From NCBI GenBank assembly GCA_035406685.1, contig DAONLM010000092.1:1-11345 (forward strand): a DNA stretch of 11,345 nt, in the 5' to 3' direction. Within the stretch, counting starts at the first letter, position 1. Every line of letters begins with the position of its first letter. The notes under the pieces are model-generated. The model saw only the letters and a program-made list of their open reading frames with translations, was not told the origin of the DNA and made no database searches. Position numbers and translations under genes: made by a program. This DNA comes from DAONLM01 sp035406685. GTDB taxonomy: Bacteria > Spirochaetota > GWE2-31-10 > MWDO01. Below, piece by piece: positions 1 through 6,329 of this stretch.

Positions 1-80
1 TTCTTCATAGCAGAGTTAACCACAATATGTAACTCATGCTCAAAATTATAGTTTTTTAAAATCTTACGAATATTATTCAT
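1..80 (-). CDS. 5' fragment of an unidentified gene, possibly a third RHH-family member
   Basis: Reading the minus strand from the ATG at 80-78 gives 26 open codons to the window edge, beginning MNNIRKILKNYNFEHEL and continuing HIVVNSAMK. A strong ribosome binding site, GGAGGA, lies at 85-90, five bases before the ATG, so the start is well supported. The gene is truncated by the window, so the function cannot be read. Two things hint that it belongs to the RHH family found at 5783-6301 and 11056-11345. The stretch LHIVVNSAMK could be the first beta strand and helix start of an RHH domain. The upstream DNA is also clearly related to that of the 5783-6301 gene. Family membership is inference; the existence of the gene is fairly secure. 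Confidence 0.6.
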   Translation of the reverse strand, partial: MNNIRKILKNYNFEHELHIVVNSAMK

Positions 81-103
81 AAAATCCTCCTTACAAAAAA
101 ATA

Positions 104-177
104 TTTTCTATATATTAATCACAAAATTTCTTAGAAAATCCTTTACAAAATTTAAGAGAAAAATTAAAAAATTTTTC
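104..177 (-). promoter_or_regulatory. Conserved upstream block, copy A, with a 24-base direct repeat
   Basis: This segment aligns over about 70 bases with 6330-6402, the upstream region of the tandem RHH gene. It includes a 17-base exact match TATTAATCACAAAATTT (113-129). Within it ACAAAATTT occurs at 121-129 and again at 145-153, each followed after three bases by AGAAAA, so two motif copies lie 24 bases apart. On the minus strand TTTCTA, 17 bases, TATATA could be a weak promoter reading into the left-edge gene. The conservation extends well beyond a promoter, so an operator for a dimeric or tandem DNA-binding protein is a reasonable inference. A/T richness inflates the similarity, but the exact core and equal repeat spacing argue against chance. 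Confidence 0.55.
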
Positions 178-331
178 TAAAAATAGAAGCACACTTACAA
201 AGAAGTGGTTAATAAAAGTTTATTTGTCAAAGCATCAGTATATTATTTATCAGAAAAATATATCTATAAAGCAATAATTTAATCAAAAATTATTAAAAAA
301 AATGAAATTATAATAAAATTAAAAAAAAAAT

Positions 332-360
332 TTTACAAAATCAAGAATTTTTGATATAAA
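332..360 (+). promoter_or_regulatory. Promoter of the protease/lipoprotein pair
   Basis: TTTACA (332-337) is separated by 17 bases from TATAAA (355-360). A TG at 352-353 makes it an extended -10 of the form TGnTATAAA. Predicted transcription start is near 367, giving a leader of about 60 bases before the ATG at 429. This is pattern recognition only; in such A/T-rich DNA further -10-like strings occur nearby (382-387 TATAAT). Confidence 0.5.
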
Positions 361-428
361 AAAAACTATATTTTTTTAATTTATAATAAAATAGAAATTA
401 AATTAAAAAATTTAGGAGAAAGTAATAT

Positions 429-2054
429 ATGGAAAAAGTATCAATAAAATTATTTATTTTATTTCTATTTTTTTATATCTCTTTTTATATTTATCCTGTT
501 GATTGGAAAAAGACTATTTCAAAATATGGGAGTAGTATATGCTTAATAGAGGTGATAGATAATATTGGCTCAAAGGTTTCTGGCTCTGGATTTGTGTTTT
601 CAAAGGAAGGATTCATATTAACAAATGCACATGTTGTAAAGATGGCATATTTTAGTAAAGATTACAGGATAGAGACAAAATTTTTAAATTCAAGTTTTTC
701 TGATAAAATTTATACTGGAAATGTGATAGCCATTGATATTGAGAAAGATCTTGCTATTATAAAGATTGATAGAAATTTTGATAACTATTGTATTCTTGGA
801 GATTCGAGTAAAGTAGAAAATATGGATGAGATTCTGGTAATAGGTTATCCTCTCGGTATGGGCTTTAAGTCAACACCGGGATATGTCCAGTCTTTTCAGG
901 ATATTAAAGAATATGGTAAGATGCTTGATCTAAGTGCTATAGTGGATCCAGGTAATTCTGGTGGCCCTGTTTTTAATAAAGATTCTGAGGTTATAGGCAT
1001 AGTCACAGCAAAATTTTTAGGTTATAATTTTAATTTGGCAATTCCAATAAATCACACAAAAGATTTTATTAATGCCTCTCTAAAATCGAGAAAAATAAAA
1101 ATAACATCAGAGCCATCTGGTGCAAATGTTTATTTAGGTAGCACCTCGGCTGGAAAGACTCCACTTAATATTGAAATATTTGGAGTAAAAAATCATATAA
1201 AGATATCTCTGGATGGCTATCTGGATATAGAAAAAGAGATAGATTCTTCTGTAAAGAATGGTGAAACTATAAACTTTATATTAGAAAAAAGATCTACAAA
1301 AATAATAAATATAACAAGTCTACCTTCTAAATCTAATGTATATATTGATGATAAATTTTATGGAGCAACTCCTATTCAGGTTAAAATAGATGGACAGAAA
1401 AGTGTAAAATTGGTGGTAAAGAGTAATTGGTATAGTGATTATCAAGAAGAGATTCTTTTTGATTCAAGAGAACAGTATAATATTTTTGTAAAAATGAAAC
1501 CTGATTTATATAGTGAAGTTAGCCAAGAACATGGTAATACTGGTTTTACTTTTTATATGCCTACCAGTTTTATAGAAACATTAAATTTTTTTAAGTTGTT
1601 TAAAGTTGGGACTGGCTTTAATTATATGGTGAATTATCCTACAAATGGGATTGTCAGATTCTATTTTTCCACTGATTTTATATTTGCTGGAAGTCAAAAA
1701 GATATAAATCCAGAGATGCCACAGGGTATGGCAAATGCTTTTTTTTATCTTAATGATTATTCTTTTGGAATATCTTTTAGAGCACCTCTATGGAGATTTC
1801 CTATTATTGGAGGGGTGGCTGGTAAATTTGCTTATTATGTAGTTAGCTATAATATATATAATTTTATCATAGGTGGATTTGGTCTGGGGCTTGGGGCAGA
1901 GTTGCATTTAGGTTTTCAATTGTATGTTAATGAATATGTTGGATTTTATTTTTATTATAAAATAGGACTTGTGCCGGATCTATTTTATGCATTAATAAAT
2001 CATCTTTTTTCAAATATAGATGGGCATTATATATCTTTTGGTATTAGATTTTAA
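429..2054 (+). CDS. Exported trypsin-like serine protease with two PEGA domains and a C-terminal putative outer-membrane beta-barrel
   Basis: The 541-residue protein starts at an ATG preceded by AGGAG (414-418). Residues 1-22 form a hydrophobic signal segment. Residues about 30-215 are an HtrA/trypsin-fold protease with all three catalytic elements visible: His68 in TNAHVV, Asp107 in EKDLAIIKI and Ser177 in GNSGGPVFN. Two PEGA domains follow (about 222-288 and 291-357), each opening with the pattern I-x-I-T-S-x-P-S and containing a G-x-T-P turn; PEGA domains are beta-rich modules linked to surface or peptidoglycan-side proteins. Residues about 360-541 are aromatic and glycine rich with alternating hydrophobic stretches, and end in YISFGIRF with a terminal Phe, as in outer-membrane barrels. 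PDZ domains, usual in HtrA, are absent. The lipoprotein gene follows after 60 bases. I infer a protease anchored in or displayed at the outer membrane; the substrate is unknown. The protease and PEGA calls are firm, the barrel call is moderate. Confidence 0.85.
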   Translation: MEKVSIKLFILFLFFYISFYIYPVDWKKTISKYGSSICLIEVIDNIGSKVSGSGFVFSKEGFILTNAHVVKMAYFSKDYRIETKFLNSSFSDKIYTGNVIAIDIEKDLAIIKIDRNFDNYCILGDSSKVENMDEILVIGYPLGMGFKSTPGYVQSFQDIKEYGKMLDLSAIVDPGNSGGPVFNKDSEVIGIVTAKFLGYNFNLAIPINHTKDFINASLKSRKIKITSEPSGANVYLGSTSAGKTPLNIEIFGVKNHIKISLDGYLDIEKEIDSSVKNGETINFILEKRSTKIINITSLPSKSNVYIDDKFYGATPIQVKIDGQKSVKLVVKSNWYSDYQEEILFDSREQYNIFVKMKPDLYSEVSQEHGNTGFTFYMPTSFIETLNFFKLFKVGTGFNYMVNYPTNGIVRFYFSTDFIFAGSQKDINPEMPQGMANAFFYLNDYSFGISFRAPLWRFPIIGGVAGKFAYYVVSYNIYNFIIGGFGLGLGAELHLGFQLYVNEYVGFYFYYKIGLVPDLFYALINHLFSNIDGHYISFGIRF

Positions 2055-2073
2055 TACCCTGGGTAGGGGGTAT
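2054..2073 (+). promoter_or_regulatory. G/C-rich hairpin between the protease and lipoprotein genes
   Basis: ATACCC (2054-2059) can pair with GGGTAT (2068-2073) around an 8-base loop, beginning in the protease stop codon and followed by T-rich sequence. It could be a weak terminator or attenuator limiting read-through into the lipoprotein gene, or an mRNA processing site. The end of the hairpin also contains TATAAT (2071-2076), a possible -10 without a good -35. The G run is striking in this A/T-rich setting. Confidence 0.35.
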
Positions 2074-2114
2074 AATTTAATATATTTTTTTAATTATAAT
2101 TAAGGAGGAAATTT

Positions 2115-3005
2115 ATGAAAAAAAATATTTTATTGATTCTTATGCTTGTGTCAATTTTTAGTTGTACTACTTTTTATGGACCAATCCCACCTGTTGAATA
2201 TACCTTTGATAAAGGGCTAAAAAAATCAACTCAGTGGACAATGTGGAAAAATAAATTTGACAAGTATAACGAACAGGAGTTTTTTTATGATAATAAGGGT
2301 AATATTATAAAGGTAATCTATAAAGATTATTTTCAAGGTGCTGGAAAAGATAACAAAGGTAAGGTAATAGTATATGAGGCAACATACAAGGTCATAGATG
2401 ATTATGCTGTTCCAGAGACTTTTAAATGCAATGATGAACTTGTATGTGAGATATCATATGAAAAATTTCAGACAACTCATAAAGGAAACATTGAGCTTGA
2501 TATTAAAGCAAGGAGAGGATATAGAAAGGAAGTTACTTTCATAAATACTCTGATATCAAGTGTTAGCTGGAATTTTGATGTTGACACTATGTATGCTCCA
2601 TTTATGGAAGATGATAAATTTGTCAATAAAGATAAAAATGGGAATAAATATTTAGAGTATGGCTATAATAATATTCTGATTACAAGATATTTCTTTTCTT
2701 ATGAAAATCTTATTAAGGGACTTAATAAGACTTATAAAGGGGCAATGTGTTCATCACCTTATATTGGCCTGGTTAATACTGCTGCTTTAAAAAATTCACA
2801 GTGGGATTTTAAATATGAATGGAAGGTAATTGCAGATAAGCCATGTTTATTAAAGATAGATGTAAAATCAAAATATTTAGACCAGAAGACAGATGCTGAA
2901 GTTGTTATGACATATAATGAAAAAGGATTCAGAACGAGTGAAGTCTGGAATGTAAATTTCAACAATAAGAAAATAGAAGTATTTAAACAGACCCTTGAAT
3001 ATTAA
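2115..3005 (+). CDS. Lipoprotein of unknown function
   Basis: The 296-residue product begins MKKNILLILMLVSIFSC: a short lysine-rich n-region, a hydrophobic core and a lipobox I-F-S-C with the lipidated Cys at 17. Phe at the -2 position departs from the enterobacterial rule but suits the looser spirochaetal lipobox. The ribosome binding site AAGGAGG (2102-2108) is strong and well spaced. The mature part has no catalytic motif that I recognise. Repeated aromatic/charged beta-type segments such as EFFYDNKGNIIKVIY and VMTYNEKGFRTSEVW recall single strands of YD-type or antibiotic-outer-membrane lipoprotein folds, but this is only a resemblance. It lies 60 bases after the protease gene on the same strand and before a strong terminator, so it is probably co-transcribed and may work with the protease at the envelope. 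Surface or periplasmic placement is not decidable from sequence. Confidence 0.8.
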   Translation: MKKNILLILMLVSIFSCTTFYGPIPPVEYTFDKGLKKSTQWTMWKNKFDKYNEQEFFYDNKGNIIKVIYKDYFQGAGKDNKGKVIVYEATYKVIDDYAVPETFKCNDELVCEISYEKFQTTHKGNIELDIKARRGYRKEVTFINTLISSVSWNFDVDTMYAPFMEDDKFVNKDKNGNKYLEYGYNNILITRYFFSYENLIKGLNKTYKGAMCSSPYIGLVNTAALKNSQWDFKYEWKVIADKPCLLKIDVKSKYLDQKTDAEVVMTYNEKGFRTSEVWNVNFNNKKIEVFKQTLEY

Positions 3006-3044
3006 AATTTTATATTACCCCACTACCCTATTTTAAATTTTATT

Positions 3045-3082
3045 AAAGTCTATCTCTCTCTGTTACAGAGAGGATAGATTTT
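3045..3082 (+). terminator. Rho-independent terminator after the lipoprotein gene
   Basis: The arms TCTATC plus CTCTCTG (3049-3054, 3056-3062) and CAGAGAG plus GATAGA (3066-3072, 3073-3078) form a 13-bp stem with one bulged T (3055) and a TTA loop. The stem is flanked by AAAG on the left and TTTT on the right, so it may work in both directions. It closes the 429-3005 unit. Confidence 0.8.
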
Positions 3083-3133
3083 ATAATAAAAAAGTTTATT
3101 TTTATTTAAAAAAGAGCAAAAAAATTTTAAATA

Positions 3134-3139
3134 TATAAT
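3134..3139 (+). promoter_or_regulatory. -10 box placed for a leaderless transcript of the YidD-like gene
   Basis: A perfect TATAAT ends six bases before the ATG at 3146, the normal distance to a transcription start, and there is no Shine-Dalgarno sequence. The expected -35 position (about 3111-3116) is poor, so the promoter is less convincing than those of the other SD-less genes in the window. Confidence 0.35.
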
Positions 3140-3145
3140 TTAATT

Positions 3146-3616
3146 ATGAAGATTTTAAAAATTTTTGTTATATTATTAAATATGAATTATATTTATGCAT
3201 CAGATTTATCTAATATTCTTCTTGATAGGGCAATGGATCTAAAAAATGATCTAAAAGTTGATCTTCTTGTTGATCTTTCTATTAAACTCCTCGGAAATTA
3301 TAAAAAACAGAAAGAAACTGAAAAAATTTCTTCTTTACAGGAAAAGAGATGCCCTTTTTATCCATCCTACTCTATTTATGCTACTGAGTCAATTAAAAAG
3401 TATGGTTTTTTTATAGGAGTAATTATTGCATGGGATAGACTCTATTACAGACACAATGAGAATGTCTTTGAATATTATGATTTTTTTATTAAAGAGGGAC
3501 AGGTTTATGCTTATGATCCAGTCTATGATATTAACAATAAACAAAAGAATTTTTTTTCTCCTTTTGATGATGATGACTCTATTGATCCAGTCTATCTTTA
3601 CAGAGTCATTAGATGA
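3146..3616 (+). CDS. Exported YidD-like protein (membrane insertion efficiency factor family domain)
   Basis: The 156-residue protein opens with a signal peptide, probably cleaved after Ser19 (YAS). Residues 69-128 match the YidD pattern: a Cys-Pro-x-Tyr-Pro-Ser segment (69-74), then IYATESIKKYG (77-87), a DRL (97-99) and YDPV (123-126). Classical YidD is a small cytoplasmic, membrane-associated helper of YidC without a signal peptide. This protein therefore belongs to an exported branch, which I recall from other bacteria only as unnamed genes. The second family Cys (of PTCS) is Tyr75 here. The C-terminal 28 residues after YDPV are an extension lying in the overlap with the next gene. No Shine-Dalgarno sequence is present; a TATAAT ends six bases upstream, suggesting a leaderless mRNA. 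The domain call is good; the biochemical role is unknown, and I do not assign yidD. Confidence 0.75.
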   Translation: MKILKIFVILLNMNYIYASDLSNILLDRAMDLKNDLKVDLLVDLSIKLLGNYKKQKETEKISSLQEKRCPFYPSYSIYATESIKKYGFFIGVIIAWDRLYYRHNENVFEYYDFFIKEGQVYAYDPVYDINNKQKNFFSPFDDDDSIDPVYLYRVIR

Positions 3617-4454
3617 GAGTTTTGCAAGTTATTTATATAATAACAGTCATTATAATTCTGCTATAACTGAATTTTATAGAATACTATTTAATAATAGGAA
3701 GTTAGAAGTTGACGAGATTATTAATATAAATTATAAAATTGCAAAGTCTTATTATTTTATAAAAGAGTATAAAAAATCAAATGAAGTTTTAGATAATATA
3801 GATAAAACTCTTATTTCAGAAGAATCAAGAGATAGAATAACATTTGATTATTCTTTGAACTTTTATTTTCTAAAAGAATTTCAGAGATCAATTTTTTATC
3901 TTGATGAGATTAGAGAAAATTCTAAATATTATTATGAAGCCTTATTATTAAAATCTGTTAATTATTTAGCAATATTTGAAATAAATGAAGCAGAAAAAAA
4001 TTTGAAAATATTACAGAACTATAATAATAATTTTTCTGAGTTTGCCAATAAGTCTTTAAAATTGATCTCTACTTCAAAAAAAATATATAAAAAGTATCCT
4101 GTTATTTCATTTTTTTTATCATTTTTTTTACCCGGTGTAGGACAATTGTATAGCCAACAATATTTTGATTCTCTTCAGGCGTTCTTATCCTGTGCAATAT
4201 CTGGTTCTCTTTTTGGTATAGCATTATACTATGAAATCGCAAATATTACTGGAATTCGTACTTATGTATTACCAATTATTTCTGGCTCTCTTTTTTTATT
4301 CTTTTATGTTGCTAACTTATACGGTTCAATCGCTGGTGCAATAAGGGCAAATGAAATGGTAAAAGTAAAATTATTAAAAAATATTGCAAAATTGTTGGAT
4401 ACAATAAATTTTGACGATAAGAGTATTATCTTGTCAATAAAAAAAGAATTTTAA
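3507..4454 (+). CDS. Signal peptide/TPR-like repeat protein with a C-terminal PGxGQ membrane domain
   Basis: I start this at the ATG at 3507 because GAGGG (3495-3499) lies eight bases upstream; ATGs at 3513 and 3525 are alternatives. The frame is open from further left but that part overlaps the conserved YidD region. The 315-residue product has a signal segment (about 8-31, with KR before a run of F, L and M). Residues about 37-190 are helical, with pairs resembling tetratricopeptide repeats (SHYNSAITEFYRIL, EYKKSNEVLDNI, EINEAEKNLKIL). The C-terminal region, about 198-283, contains LPGVGQLY (208-215), two membrane segments and YGSIAGAIRANE, like small PGxGQ-type (TM2/DUF5683-like) membrane domains. 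It overlaps the YidD-like gene by 110 bases out of frame, implying coupled expression and a shared role at the inner membrane or periplasm. Function is unknown. Confidence 0.75.
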   Translation: MLMIQSMILTINKRIFFLLLMMMTLLIQSIFTESLDESFASYLYNNSHYNSAITEFYRILFNNRKLEVDEIININYKIAKSYYFIKEYKKSNEVLDNIDKTLISEESRDRITFDYSLNFYFLKEFQRSIFYLDEIRENSKYYYEALLLKSVNYLAIFEINEAEKNLKILQNYNNNFSEFANKSLKLISTSKKIYKKYPVISFFLSFFLPGVGQLYSQQYFDSLQAFLSCAISGSLFGIALYYEIANITGIRTYVLPIISGSLFLFFYVANLYGSIAGAIRANEMVKVKLLKNIAKLLDTINFDDKSIILSIKKEF

Positions 4455-5647
4455 TCTAAAAACATCTCATATATTTTTGAAAAATCAATTTTATCTATTA
4501 CTTTATTTGATTTTGTATATTTTTGTCTTAAATTATTTATTGCATTCTTAAATTCCTGCGCATTACTACCATTCTCTAATGCAACAAAAGCTTCAATAAA
4601 GGCTGATAGTTCATCCACTGCTTTTACCAGTTGACCATCCTTTGGATTGTAGATATCTTCATTATACTTATGAGTTATTATCTCAGAATTAAGATATTGC
4701 CTTTTGCCATTAATTATTACAAGACTATCAAACTCCTCTTCTGTATAGAATTTTAACATTTCTTTTATATTTTCTGGAACAAGAGGATATACTATTTTTG
4801 CCATCTGCTCTTTTTCATACTCTTTTATTGTCTCACTCAATCCTTCAATAGACTTTTTTACTGGTGAGATAATATCTCTTGTTAAGACTTCTGGCAAATC
4901 GTGAAATAGTCCGCAAAAAAAGTTATTTTCTCTTCTCTTTTTGCAGTAATTGTTTTTCAACGATAAAATATAACTAAAAATAGCAACAAATAGAGAATGC
5001 CCCAATACTGATGTTTTTGGGATTCTATATAGATTAGCCCATCTTATCTGAAATCTTAGCTGTCCACATAGATCAATGAATTTTCTGTATGCTTTATACC
5101 ATGCAATCTGTTTTATACCTTCAAGATCATAAAATTCTTCCATTGTCTTTTCAAAACTTTCATTTATATAATCAATATCGTATGCATTTGGGTTTACCTG
5201 TTTTATTATTTCAAATTCCCATTTTGATGAATAAATATGGGCAGCCTTTAATATTCTTTTTACTAATGAAAAATTATCTATATTAAAATATTCTTTAAAT
5301 TCTTTTTCAAAGTCGTTTCCTATAGAATTCAATATCTCTTCAAGTTGTTTACAAATCCACTCATTAAGTTCTTTGTTTCTCTCTTTTTCTTCGCATATTT
5401 TAGAAAATACAGATGGTTTAATATCAGTAATTACAGAACGTTGTAATATTTCAAAAATACCAGCTTTTATAAGATTGTCATAAGAAAAATCAGCTCTCTC
5501 TTTTTCAAAAGATGCTAAAAAAAAGGCAATTATCATCTTATGAGCCTGTTTATCTATCTCATAGAATGGCATTGGTCTTATTTTGTCATTCCATCTTTCC
5601 ATATATGAGAGATTAAAAAATTTAAATATTAGATCCAATGTTAACAT
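4451..5647 (-). CDS. Duplicated HD-domain protein, YfbR-like putative phosphohydrolase
   Basis: The 398-residue protein has two related halves. The C-terminal half carries an HD metal site of the YfbR (5'-deoxynucleotidase) type: RWANLYRIPKTSVLGH with His217, LFHDLPE with His249-Asp250, and VKAVDELSA with Asp345. The N-terminal half repeats the layout (ERWNDKIRP 17-25, DKQAHK with His36, LQRSVITDIKP with Asp75), but I do not see a full His/His-Asp/Asp set, so it is probably degenerate or structural. Family knowledge suggests metal-dependent removal of phosphate from a nucleotide; the substrate here is unknown. There is no signal peptide, so it is cytoplasmic. The ATG at 5647 has no Shine-Dalgarno sequence, but a promoter places the transcription start on it. 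The stop codon overlaps the converging stop of the TPR gene. The next in-frame Met (16) lacks a ribosome binding site. Confidence 0.8.
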   Translation of the reverse strand: MLTLDLIFKFFNLSYMERWNDKIRPMPFYEIDKQAHKMIIAFFLASFEKERADFSYDNLIKAGIFEILQRSVITDIKPSVFSKICEEKERNKELNEWICKQLEEILNSIGNDFEKEFKEYFNIDNFSLVKRILKAAHIYSSKWEFEIIKQVNPNAYDIDYINESFEKTMEEFYDLEGIKQIAWYKAYRKFIDLCGQLRFQIRWANLYRIPKTSVLGHSLFVAIFSYILSLKNNYCKKRRENNFFCGLFHDLPEVLTRDIISPVKKSIEGLSETIKEYEKEQMAKIVYPLVPENIKEMLKFYTEEEFDSLVIINGKRQYLNSEIITHKYNEDIYNPKDGQLVKAVDELSAFIEAFVALENGSNAQEFKNAINNLRQKYTKSNKVIDKIDFSKIYEMFLD

Positions 5648-5653
5648 ATTTTT

Positions 5654-5682
5654 ATTAAATAATATTATTTCCTTTTAGTCAA
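5654..5682 (-). promoter_or_regulatory. Promoter for the HD-domain gene, predicted leaderless
   Basis: On the minus strand TTGACT (5682-5677) is followed after 17 bases by TTTAAT (5659-5654), then six bases, then the ATG at 5647. With normal spacing, transcription would begin at or next to the A of the ATG. The absence of a Shine-Dalgarno sequence agrees with this. Confidence 0.5.
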
Positions 5683-5782
5683 TTGTTTTTTAATCATATT
5701 TTTAAAAATTAAGCAGAGTTATCCTAATCTAAATTTTGTTTGAGAAAAAAATAAGAGTAAAAATTAAAAAGAATATCAATTT

Positions 5783-6301
5783 TTATAAAAATCTTATCTC
5801 TAAAAGACGAAATTTCGAGTCAAAAGTAAGCATGAAGTATTGATCGGGATGGGGAGAATGACGGATATCAGGCGGTATCACCTTCCCATTATCTTTCTTC
5901 TCAATAACAGCCTTCCTTCCTCTTAACTCCTCAAGTTTCTTTTTTAGCCTCTCAATTTTATTTTCAAACTCTTCTTCACCAAAAATCTCAATTCCCATAA
6001 AGTATTCCTCCAATGTTTCCCTTACAAGCACAGCCATACTAAATGTATTCAGATTGCTATGAACTAACTTTAATTTATTATACAATTTTTTACTAAGATA
6101 TACTCTTACTCTATCTGTTGCACAGACTATTGGGTAGTCTTTTTCCCTTCTTTTTTCTTTTAGATACTTTTTTTCAAGAATAGGAATAATCTTTTCAAAG
6201 ATCTCCCTGATTAAGCAAGAAAGCGAAAGAGATCTCTTTTTTGCTAAATTTTTAATTTTATCTAATAAAAGTTTATTAAGAACAAAATCATATTTTATCA
6301 T
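5783..6301 (-). CDS. Tandem ribbon-helix-helix DNA-binding protein with acidic coiled-coil tail
   Basis: The 172-residue protein starts at an ATG with GGAGG (6310-6314) eight bases upstream. Residues about 3-40 fit a ribbon-helix-helix domain: a beta strand (YDFVLN), helix A (LLDKIKNLAKKR) and, after SLSLS, helix B (CLIREIFEKIIPIL). A basic linker (KEKRREKD) leads to a second copy at about 64-103: RVRVYLS, KKLYNKLKLVHSNL, then TFSMAVLVRETLEEYF. Residues 108-137 are a charged coiled-coil segment, and the end (154-172) is an aromatic, beta-like tail finishing IRFL. RHH proteins usually dimerise through one domain; two in one chain would act as a single-chain dimer. A paralogue lies at 11056-11345. 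I infer a transcriptional regulator, possibly of its own family, because the upstream block is shared with the left-edge gene. The regulated targets are unknown. The reading of the tandem RHH is from pattern, not a search. Confidence 0.7.
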   Translation of the reverse strand: MIKYDFVLNKLLLDKIKNLAKKRSLSLSCLIREIFEKIIPILEKKYLKEKRREKDYPIVCATDRVRVYLSKKLYNKLKLVHSNLNTFSMAVLVRETLEEYFMGIEIFGEEEFENKIERLKKKLEELRGRKAVIEKKDNGKVIPPDIRHSPHPDQYFMLTFDSKFRLLEIRFL

Positions 6302-6329
6302 AGTTTTTACCTCCTTAAAATAAAAATTG

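Larger units (their letters stand above)
81..428. other. Divergent intergenic region, 348 bases, no gene seen
   Basis: This gap separates the left-edge minus-strand gene from the protease gene. It holds the ribosome binding site (85-90) and conserved upstream block (about 104-177) of the left gene, and the promoter (332-360) and ribosome binding site (414-418) of the right gene. The middle part, about 180-330, is low-complexity A/T sequence without an ORF with a start and ribosome binding site on either strand, and I see no hairpin or tRNA-like fold there. Confidence 0.6.

Noticed and set aside
121..153. 24-base repeats as a CRISPR or satellite array
   Set aside because: Only two imperfect units per site, no spacers and no cas genes; they fit an operator better.
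429..2054. Canonical DegP/HtrA assignment
   Set aside because: No PDZ domain is visible after the protease domain; PEGA modules follow instead.
2759..2965. Minus-strand 68-codon open frame inside the lipoprotein gene
   Set aside because: Fully antisense to a well-supported gene, no ribosome binding site, no recognisable domain.
3426..3506. Upstream extension of the TPR-protein frame from the ATG at 3426
   Set aside because: It overlaps the most conserved part of the YidD-like domain, has no ribosome binding site, and would put 27 residues before the signal segment. The ATG at 3507 has GAGGG upstream.
5089..5286. Plus-strand 65-codon open frame inside the HD gene
   Set aside because: Antisense shadow of a conserved coding region without start signals.
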